DNA of 64,000 nt from Flammeovirgaceae bacterium BBD 1991-12 (GTDB taxonomy: Bacteria; Bacteroidota; Bacteroidia; Cytophagales; Cyclobacteriaceae), in assembly GCA_001657315.1 (NCBI GenBank), contig LYSV01000052.1, forward strand, positions 31,778 to 95,777, given 5' to 3'. A program made the position numbers and the translations under genes. The notes beneath the pieces were generated by a model. The model searched no databases and was not told the origin of the DNA. It saw only the letters and a list, made by a program, of their open reading frames with translations. Below, in pieces: positions 31,124-37,716 of the stretch. The first letter of the stretch is position 1, and every line of letters starts with the position of its first letter.

Positions 31124-32377
31124 ATGAAAACATTTATCTCTGTTTTGATTGTAATCCCCGCATTATTGTTTTGTCCTGGATGTACTAAATCCAAAAGCAC
31201 ACAAAACACAGAAGAAAGCACGGACAGTGATCCGGTGATTTCCAACCATTGGGGGAACGCGGAAACAAAAAACCTTGAACTGGAGGAATTCAGGGTCTTT
31301 ACGGCCAGGGAGGGTTTTGCCTATAATCATCATCCTCAAATCACCTCTTACAGAGGTAGGTTGCTGGCTACGTGGTCCAGTGGGATATTCAACGAAGATG
31401 AACCCGGGCAGGTCATGATGCTGGCATTTTCTGATGACGATGGAAATACCTGGTCTGCTCCAATCACTCTGTTTGACAGGAAAAAGGGAAAATACAATGA
31501 TCTTGTGCACACAAGTGAAGGCATCCTGCTGCTGGGCGATACACTCTACGCCTTCTGCGGGGTTGATGATTATGAAGCTCCGTACACCATATTGCAGGAC
31601 TCGATTTTCCCTGATCTGACAAAAGGCAGGAAACTGCCTTATCAACTCGTCAAAACCGATGAGTACCGCACCGAGATCAAAACTTCCGTTGATGGAGGTA
31701 TAAGCTGGTCTGAGGCACATGTTGCCATCAGGGATTTCATTCCGAACCTGAAACCTGTAATGACCAGCTCCGGTCGACTGATCATACCCGGAAATATGTC
31801 TTTTCCCTACACAGACGGTAGCCCTGTAAGTGGGGAATGGAAAATGAGCCAGGTGGAAGGTCTACCGGATCAATTCATTGATGCTCCCAGACGCTTCGGT
31901 GAAGTTCAGAGAGAGGCTGGCTTCCCGTTTGAGTTTTGCGAGGCTTCCGTGGTGGAAATGGAGGACAAAACGCTCAGGGCGCTGTTCCGGACCAAGCATT
32001 TCGTGCTTGCCATATCCGAAAGCAGGGATAATGGAATAAACTGGTCTGCCCCGCGTTTGACAAAGTTTACTGACGCGGAAAGTCGTTTTGAACTGGGACG
32101 TTTACCTGATGGGAGGTACTTCGTTTTGAGCTGTCCGAAGCCTCGTTCTGCACGAACGCCTCTGATTTTAGCCGTAAGTGAAGACGGGATAAATTTTGAC
32201 CGGCACTTTGTACTCGGAGACAAGCCTGGCACAAAAGCGAGGATACCAGGCCGCTGGAAATACGGCCGATACGGTTATGCCTCCTATCATATCCGGGGTG
32301 ATCAAATGTATGTAATATACTCCATCAACAAAGAGGATATTGCCCTGTGTAAATTCAGGCTAAGGGAATTGAATTGA
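31124..32377 (+). CDS. Lipoprotein Asp-box (BNR) beta-propeller protein, paralogue of the gene at 27489
   Basis: A 417-residue propeller with signal MKTFISVLIVIPALLFCPGC, lipid Cys at about 20. Asp boxes SDDDGNTWSA, SVDGGISWSE and SRDNGINWSA are visible. Like its paralogue it replaces the sialidase RIP arginine with a His-rich stretch, YNHHPQITSYRGRLLATW. The two share the C-terminal signature GRLPDGRY..., a K.GRYGY segment and YSINKEDIALCKF. One copy is Tat-exported and this one is lipid-anchored, which suggests two locations for the same chemistry. Family assignment as propeller is firm; sialidase activity is unlikely. The start at 31124 avoids overlap with the sulfatase stop. Confidence 0.82.
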   Translation: MKTFISVLIVIPALLFCPGCTKSKSTQNTEESTDSDPVISNHWGNAETKNLELEEFRVFTAREGFAYNHHPQITSYRGRLLATWSSGIFNEDEPGQVMMLAFSDDDGNTWSAPITLFDRKKGKYNDLVHTSEGILLLGDTLYAFCGVDDYEAPYTILQDSIFPDLTKGRKLPYQLVKTDEYRTEIKTSVDGGISWSEAHVAIRDFIPNLKPVMTSSGRLIIPGNMSFPYTDGSPVSGEWKMSQVEGLPDQFIDAPRRFGEVQREAGFPFEFCEASVVEMEDKTLRALFRTKHFVLAISESRDNGINWSAPRLTKFTDAESRFELGRLPDGRYFVLSCPKPRSARTPLILAVSEDGINFDRHFVLGDKPGTKARIPGRWKYGRYGYASYHIRGDQMYVIYSINKEDIALCKFRLRELN

Positions 32378-32433
32378 TCAGGAAACCTGATCCCTGAATC
32401 ACCCAGCTGTACTGACCTATCTACATAATCAAA

Positions 32434-33717
32434 ATGAAAAGCATTTATACTCTTTTTTTCTTATTGCTGTCACTGACAGCCCTCGCTCAAACAAGATCCG
32501 TTAAGGTATCGCCTCCATTGACGGAAGCTTCGGCTGCCAGTGTGGGGATGTCCACCGAGCGGCTGGGACGCATAGATGAAATGTGCAAAAAAGCGGTTGA
32601 GGCAGATCACTTACCAGGTATGGTGGTACTTGTGGCACGGCATGGAAAAATTGTTCACCACAAGGCTTATGGAATGGCTGATAACCTGTCCGGTCGGCTG
32701 ATGAATAAGAACGATATCTTCAGAATAGCCTCTCAAACGAAGGCTATCACCGCCACTGCTGTCATGATGCTTTGGGAAGAGGGGAAGTTTAGGCTGGATG
32801 ATCCTGTGTCAAGGTATATTCCTGAATTTGAAAATGCACAGGTGCTGGACACGCTGTTTGAAGACGGGACGTATGAAACAAAACCAGCCAACAAGACCAT
32901 CACCATTCGCCATTTACTAACTCATACCTCAGGGATAGGATATGGAATAACCGGAAAGGATGAACGTTTTAAAAAGATCTATCCGGAGGCAGGTGTGATC
33001 GACCTGGCTACAACGGAGAATTTTAGCATTGGGGAGAATGTGAAAAGGCTGGCCCGGCTGCCATTGCATCATCATCCCGGAGAAAAATATACCTATGGCC
33101 TCGGGTTGGATGTTTTGGGTTATTTTATAGAGGTAGTATCGGGTCTGCCGCTGGATGAGTTTTTCAGAACCCGGATATTTAACCCGCTCGGCATGGAGGA
33201 TACCTGGTTTTACCTGCCGGAATCAAAGCACCAAAGGCTGGTCACCGTACAGAAAAAGGAAGAAGGAAAATGGGTAAAGTTCCCGGTAACCTTCTATGAT
33301 CCGGACTATCCCGTAAAAGGGGCCAAACGTTACTTTGCCGGCGGAGCAGGCCTGTGTAGTACGGCCAGAGACTACGCTACTTTCCTGCAAATGTATCTGA
33401 ATAACGGAGAACTGAACGGTACACGCCTGCTGAGCAGAACCACCGTACAAGCCATCATGGCCAACCAGATCGGGGATATCTGGGCATGGAACGACAGAAC
33501 CTACGGCCTGGCCTTCGGTATACTGAAACAAAAAGGTCAGGACCTTGGAGGCAGAGGCAGCGTTGGCACATTTGACTGGGGTGGCTATTTCAATACCCAG
33601 TATTTTGCAGACCCAAAGGAGCAGATCATAGGTATATTCATGAAACAAACACGGGAGGTCTCCGATGACACCGCACCGAAATTCAGACGGCTGGTGATGC
33701 AGGCAGTCGATGATTAG
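32434..33717 (+). CDS. Exported serine hydrolase, beta-lactamase/esterase (family VIII-like)
   Basis: A 427-residue protein with Sec signal MKSIYTLFFLLLSLTALAQ and the class C beta-lactamase/DD-peptidase fold. The SxxK motif is SQTK at 100-103, the tyrosine motif is in YTYGLGLDVLG, and a Gly-rich C-terminal strand reads GRGSVGTFDWGG, equivalent to the KTG strand. The surrounding stretches THTSGIGYG and FNPLGMEDTWFYLP are typical of family VIII esterases and EstB-like enzymes. It closes the plus-strand operon, 56 bp after the propeller gene. A role in removing acyl groups from glycan or a small product is more likely than beta-lactam resistance. Confidence 0.88.
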   Translation: MKSIYTLFFLLLSLTALAQTRSVKVSPPLTEASAASVGMSTERLGRIDEMCKKAVEADHLPGMVVLVARHGKIVHHKAYGMADNLSGRLMNKNDIFRIASQTKAITATAVMMLWEEGKFRLDDPVSRYIPEFENAQVLDTLFEDGTYETKPANKTITIRHLLTHTSGIGYGITGKDERFKKIYPEAGVIDLATTENFSIGENVKRLARLPLHHHPGEKYTYGLGLDVLGYFIEVVSGLPLDEFFRTRIFNPLGMEDTWFYLPESKHQRLVTVQKKEEGKWVKFPVTFYDPDYPVKGAKRYFAGGAGLCSTARDYATFLQMYLNNGELNGTRLLSRTTVQAIMANQIGDIWAWNDRTYGLAFGILKQKGQDLGGRGSVGTFDWGGYFNTQYFADPKEQIIGIFMKQTREVSDDTAPKFRRLVMQAVDD

Positions 33718-33782
33718 TGTGGTTATTGGTATTGAGTATCTTCTGCTCTTATTTGCCTGGTGTCGATCCCAAGTAGTGGCCA

Positions 33783-33829
33783 CGATGTTTTTAATCACAT
33801 AGGCACAGTAGAAACACATAGCCTATGTG
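33783..33829. repeat. 47-bp direct repeat, left copy, flanking the GxxExxY gene
   Basis: Begins CGATGTTTTTAATCACATAG and contains an internal palindrome, CACATAGGC-N16-GCCTATGTG (33796-33804 with 33821-33829). It is identical to the copy at 34404-34450 except for one T/C change. It lies between convergent genes and could also work as a bidirectional terminator. Confidence 0.85.
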
Positions 33830-33839
33830 GTTAAAAAAC

Positions 33840-34250
33840 CTATCCCGGTAAATCCCGAAACAGCTCATTCACAAAGGTTTGTTGACCTTCTTTGAAAATA
33901 TTGTTAACGTTAAAGTTGATCAGAATGCCCTTGGGTTTTTTGAGCAGCTTCATGTAGGTAAGCAGTTGAGCCTGAAAAACCGGAGCAATGGCATCCACGG
34001 CTTTTAACTCAACCACGAGACAGTCTGCAAACAGAAAGTCACAGCGTAGGTCGGCGTTAAGCTCCAGGCCCTTGTATTCAACAGGAACCGATAGCTCACT
34101 TTTAAATGGATAGCCACGAAGTTTCATCTCTTGTATCATACAACGGTGATAGACACTTTCCAATAATCCCGGCCCCAAAGCTTTATGTACCTCTATCGCT
34201 ACATTGATTACATCGTAGGTATGTTTTTTTAATTTGGATTTCGTGATCAT
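33840..34250 (-). CDS. GxxExxY protein (PD-(D/E)XK nuclease-like fold)
   Basis: A 136-residue protein with the family signature GLLESVY (about residue 26) that gives GxxExxY proteins their name. A nuclease-type core is visible: Asp in LRCDFLFAD and the E-x-K of VVELKAVDAI, followed by QAQLLTYMKLLKKPKGILINF. The biological role of the family is not known. The start MITKSKLKK is chosen; an ATG seven codons upstream is possible. The gene is the only one in the window unrelated to glycans by sequence and is bracketed within 10 and 155 bp by two copies of a 47-bp repeat, suggesting that it entered as, or is part of, a small repeat-associated unit. Confidence 0.88.
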   Translation of the reverse strand: MITKSKLKKHTYDVINVAIEVHKALGPGLLESVYHRCMIQEMKLRGYPFKSELSVPVEYKGLELNADLRCDFLFADCLVVELKAVDAIAPVFQAQLLTYMKLLKKPKGILINFNVNNIFKEGQQTFVNELFRDLPG

Positions 34251-34403
34251 GGTGTTTGATTTTAAAATCACATCAGCTCAGTGCATACACAATAGAGTGA
34301 CTTACCTCCGCAATTATAAATTAAAAAAATATCAGTAACACCGATAACCTATGTGAACCTATCCGCAGGATCCTGTGGATGTGTCTATTGTGGTTAGTCA
34401 ACC

Positions 34404-34450
34404 CGATGTTTTTAACCACATAGGCACAGTAGAAACACATAGCCTATGTG
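34404..34450. repeat. 47-bp direct repeat, right copy, flanking the GxxExxY gene
   Basis: Same sequence as 33783-33829 apart from one base, with the CACATAGGC / GCCTATGTG palindrome at 34417-34425 and 34442-34450. It is extended on the right by a further AGCCTATGTGCCTATGTGG, partial copies of the arm. Half-arms (AACCTATGTGAACCTAT) also occur near 34346. Confidence 0.85.
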
Positions 34451-34473
34451 AGCCTATGTGCCTATGTGGTTAG

Positions 34474-35376
34474 TCAGTCCAAAAGCCCAATTTCACTCAA
34501 AATCTGCTCCACCTGCTTAATTTCATCCTTCGTCAGATTCAGCCATGGGTCTTTCATGGAAAATGTACTCCTCCCCATAATGGCCGTGGCAGCTTTTATG
34601 GCAGGAACCCCTTTCCCTGTTTCAGTGATAAGTCTGTAAAGCTTGTTGAGCTCTTTCTGATGCGCCCACATTGTGTCATGATCTTTTTTAAGAAAAGCCC
34701 GGTAAAGTTTAACGTGATCTTCAATACTGATATTCCCCAGCCCCGTGACCACCGCCTCTGAGCCTGCAAGCAGTGATGAGGCGTGTAACAGGTCATCTCC
34801 CTGCATCCAGCAAAACTGATCGGAGGCGTAACTTTCGGCTCCCTGTGCAAAAGACTTGTAATCTCCGGAGCTATCCTTTATACCAATGATGTTCTCTATT
34901 TTCGAAAGCCTGACAATCGTATCCAGGTACAGCGGATTGCCCGTCATTTGTGGAAAATTATACAATATCAACGGAGCCGTCGCAGCCTCTGCAATTTCTC
35001 TGAAATGCGTATATATCATTTCCTGGTCACCTGCATAGTACAGGGGCGGTACGGCTACGAAATAGTCAGGCTCCAGTGCTTGTATATTTTCTATGTCCCT
35101 GATCACCTGGTGGGTGGTGGGTTGAATGCAGCAGGCATAGAGATCAGCCCTTCCCTGGGTGGTCTGTTTGATACAGCTCAGATTCTCGTACTTTTCTTCC
35201 GGGGTGAGTAACAGGCCTTCACCTGTTGAACCATTTACAAACAGACCGTTGAGACCTCCCTCTATCAGAAAAATGGTCTGCTCTTCCAGCATCTTTGTAT
35301 CTACGCTTCCATTCTCCCTGAAGGGAGTAAGAATAGCATTCACAACGCCTTTAGGTGTTTTCATTTTCATACTCAT
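34474..35376 (-). CDS. DapA/NanA-family class I pyruvate aldolase (dihydrodipicolinate synthase superfamily)
   Basis: A 300-residue cytosolic TIM barrel that forms a Schiff base with pyruvate-type substrates. The GxxGE-type motif is NGSTGEG (49-54), the catalytic Tyr is 139 in ILYNFPQMTG and the Schiff-base Lys is 167 in IGIKDSSGD. Relatives include N-acetylneuraminate lyase, KDG aldolase and dihydrodipicolinate synthase. Its ATG overlaps the symporter stop by 4 bp (ATGA), so the two are translationally coupled and probably handle one substrate: import by the symporter, then cleavage to pyruvate and an aldehyde or sugar. A keto-deoxy acid is the natural guess; which one is not shown. Confidence 0.9.
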   Translation of the reverse strand: MSMKMKTPKGVVNAILTPFRENGSVDTKMLEEQTIFLIEGGLNGLFVNGSTGEGLLLTPEEKYENLSCIKQTTQGRADLYACCIQPTTHQVIRDIENIQALEPDYFVAVPPLYYAGDQEMIYTHFREIAEAATAPLILYNFPQMTGNPLYLDTIVRLSKIENIIGIKDSSGDYKSFAQGAESYASDQFCWMQGDDLLHASSLLAGSEAVVTGLGNISIEDHVKLYRAFLKKDHDTMWAHQKELNKLYRLITETGKGVPAIKAATAIMGRSTFSMKDPWLNLTKDEIKQVEQILSEIGLLD

Positions 35377-36845
35377 TCGTCTCTGCGCAGAGCGGTTTTA
35401 GTACTTGCCGGTATCAGGCCTGAAAGCCGGTGTATCAGCAATGCCACTGTGAGCAATGTCACTGTTCCCACGAACCCCGCCAGTATTTTCTGAGGCTGGG
35501 TGAATTCTTCACTGAAGGTGATCCAGGATATGACGGCTATGCTCGACACTACAGCGGGCACGGCAGCAGAACTCCGGACCTTTTTGGTGGCTATTGCCAA
35601 CAGGAATAACCCCAGTATACCACCTCCAAATACTCCCGAGATCTGCCACCAGACATCCAAAGCCTGTTTTACCGAGATCATGGCTATGCCTGTCAGCGTA
35701 CCAACGCCCCCAAAGAAGATCGTGAATGTCCTCAGGTAACGCACAACCTGTTTATCAGTGAGGCTCTTTTTTGAAAACCGCCGGACAAAATCTTCCAGAG
35801 AAATAGTAGCCATACTGTTGAGGCTGGAGCTCAGGCTACTCATGGCTGCTGCAAAAAGTGCCGCAATCAGCAACCCACGGATACCATCAGGCAGCTCTGT
35901 TACAATGAAGAAGGGGAATACAGCATCTGCCTTGTCCGGAAGACCCGATGATGGAAATACCTGATAAAATACGAACAGACAGGTACCGATAACAAAGAAT
36001 ATCAGTGTTAAAGGTACATAGGACAGGGCTCCCAGCCATACCGATTTTACGGCTTCGCTATCGGACCTGGTGGATACGTACCGCTGGACATAGGTCTGAT
36101 CAATCCCAAAATTCTTGAGGTTTTCCGTTATCCCAAAGACGAGCACCAGCCAGAATGAGGAATTGACAAAGTCAAATTCAAAGGTGCCCAGGCTGAACTT
36201 GTTGTGTTCACCTGCAACGGTAAGCACCTGACCAGGACCTTCGGGCATGGCAGTTATCAGAAGTACTACGCATAGGATCGCCCCACCAAAAAGCACAATG
36301 ACCTGAGCTACATCCGTCCAGATCACCGCCTCAATGCCTCCGATAAAAGTGTATGCAGTGGTCAAAATACCCGTTACTACGATCAGGGTCACCATGTCCC
36401 AGCCCAGCAAATGATGCAGCGGAAGACACAGCAGATAGAGTATAATGCCTGTTCTGCCTATGGAGAACATAATGAAGCTGACCCCTCCGTAAAACCTGCC
36501 CCAGTATCCAAAACGATTTTCAAGGAACTCATAGGCAGAGATCACCCCCAGCCTGCGGTAAAATGGAAGGAACACACGCACTGCTACAAAGGCCACTACG
36601 ACCACCGTTATACTGAATACGTAGGCATTCCAGTTATCTGCGTAGGCCTTACCAGGATACGCAATAAAGGAAACACTGCTCAGCAACGTCCCCAAAATGG
36701 ACAAGCCCACTGAAAAGCCTGACATGGACCTTCCCCCCACCATGAAGCCTTCTGAGGTTTTGGCTCTTTTTGAAAACCAGAAGCCCACCCCCAGTACAGC
36801 CAGAATGTAAAGTACTAAAACAACAGTATCGAAGGTTTGGAACAT
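35373..36845 (-). CDS. Sodium:solute symporter (SSS family)
   Basis: A 490-residue inner-membrane transporter with about 13 hydrophobic helices, starting FDTVVLVLYILAVLGVGFW with the family segment SEGFMVGGRSMSGFSVGLS near residue 35. The later stretch AALFAAAMSSLSSSLNSMAT matches the SSS signature 2 region. Members of this branch in Bacteroidota import sugars, sialic acids or sugar acids with sodium. It is the only inner-membrane transporter in the window and is coupled by a 4-bp overlap to the aldolase, which suggests that the product of the periplasmic steps is taken up here. Substrate not readable from sequence. Confidence 0.93.
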   Translation of the reverse strand: MFQTFDTVVLVLYILAVLGVGFWFSKRAKTSEGFMVGGRSMSGFSVGLSILGTLLSSVSFIAYPGKAYADNWNAYVFSITVVVVAFVAVRVFLPFYRRLGVISAYEFLENRFGYWGRFYGGVSFIMFSIGRTGIILYLLCLPLHHLLGWDMVTLIVVTGILTTAYTFIGGIEAVIWTDVAQVIVLFGGAILCVVLLITAMPEGPGQVLTVAGEHNKFSLGTFEFDFVNSSFWLVLVFGITENLKNFGIDQTYVQRYVSTRSDSEAVKSVWLGALSYVPLTLIFFVIGTCLFVFYQVFPSSGLPDKADAVFPFFIVTELPDGIRGLLIAALFAAAMSSLSSSLNSMATISLEDFVRRFSKKSLTDKQVVRYLRTFTIFFGGVGTLTGIAMISVKQALDVWWQISGVFGGGILGLFLLAIATKKVRSSAAVPAVVSSIAVISWITFSEEFTQPQKILAGFVGTVTLLTVALLIHRLSGLIPASTKTALRRDE

Positions 36846-36927
36846 TTGTACTAATTGGATTTAATAAAGCCGGGAAATCTGAGGAGACCTTTAACTTCGA
36901 CCTGAGTCCGACTCCCCACCATGCGAT

Positions 36928-37683
36928 CTACCATTCTCCCTTGCTACCAAATTTCTCACGGACAGCCTTTCCGAACTCTGCTGAAGCGTCATTTAATGTC
37001 TTCAAAAATTTCTCCGTGGTTGACCCTTCAGGCCTTCTGGCTGCATCTATTATGGTATTGCACTCATTATTATCCATAAAAAGTACAGCGTCCAGAAGTT
37101 GGGCCTGATCGTCCGGTGGAATGATCATAAACCCATGCTTATCTGCGTGGATCAGGTTGCCGGGACTTACCTTACAGCCGAATGCCTCTACCTCCACCCC
37201 CCACACTTCCGGCCAGGAATATGCGTGACCTACACAGGTGCTTCTGGCCAGCGCCTTGAAGCCTGCATTCTTCATTTCATCCACATCCCGGATGGCGCCA
37301 TCGGTGATCGTTCCCACACAGCCCAGCGACCGGTGTACATTGCTATTGACCTCCCCCCAGAAGGAACCCACCATCTCCGGCTTATCCTGGTCCTGAACGA
37401 CCATGATCTTTGGTCCTTCCACACCGGCCACATACTCTCTGTATGCACTCCAGGCGTTCGGATTTTCCTTAGGTATCCTACCATCCGAAGGTCTGATCCT
37501 GACGGTCACGGCGTACCCGATCATGGGGCCCATTTCAGGCATATAATCGGAGGTTTGCTCCAGGTTAAAAAAGCCTCTGGTTCTGTCATGTTGGGTAATG
37601 GCCTCCCAACCGTTGTAAATGGTAGGGGTATTCCACCTTTTCAGCTTGAGCAGATCACTATGTGGCAGTGTGGCCATATTCAT
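36928..37683 (-). CDS. RraA-family protein (oxo-acid aldolase/decarboxylase-like)
   Basis: A 251-residue protein of the RraA/HMG-CHA aldolase fold. The family core is clear: GSFWGEVNSNVHRSLG, then GTITDGAIRDVDEMKNAGF with the conserved D-x20-R-D type motif and LIHADKHGFMIIPP near residue 190. Relatives are either RNase E regulators (Proteobacteria only) or class II aldolases/oxaloacetate decarboxylases acting on 4-hydroxy-4-methyl-2-oxoglutarate. Longer RraA-like proteins in sugar-acid operons may act on keto-deoxy acids or lactones. It has no signal peptide, so it is cytosolic. It lies between GH31 and the symporter, with gaps of 33 and 82 bp. Confidence 0.88.
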   Translation of the reverse strand: MNMATLPHSDLLKLKRWNTPTIYNGWEAITQHDRTRGFFNLEQTSDYMPEMGPMIGYAVTVRIRPSDGRIPKENPNAWSAYREYVAGVEGPKIMVVQDQDKPEMVGSFWGEVNSNVHRSLGCVGTITDGAIRDVDEMKNAGFKALARSTCVGHAYSWPEVWGVEVEAFGCKVSPGNLIHADKHGFMIIPPDDQAQLLDAVLFMDNNECNTIIDAARRPEGSTTEKFLKTLNDASAEFGKAVREKFGSKGEW

Positions 37684-37716
37684 TATTATATTGTTATCCT
37701 CTACAAAAGATCCCGG

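Noticed and set aside
27489..32377. Sialic acid utilization operon (sialidases with NanA-like lyase and acetylesterase)
   Set aside because: The propellers lack the sialidase RIP arginine, no ManNAc kinase or epimerase is present, and the NanA-type protein fits other keto-deoxy acids equally well.
33783..34450. Possible CRISPR array from the 47-bp direct repeats
   Set aside because: Only two copies about 620 bp apart with a gene in between, and no cas genes.
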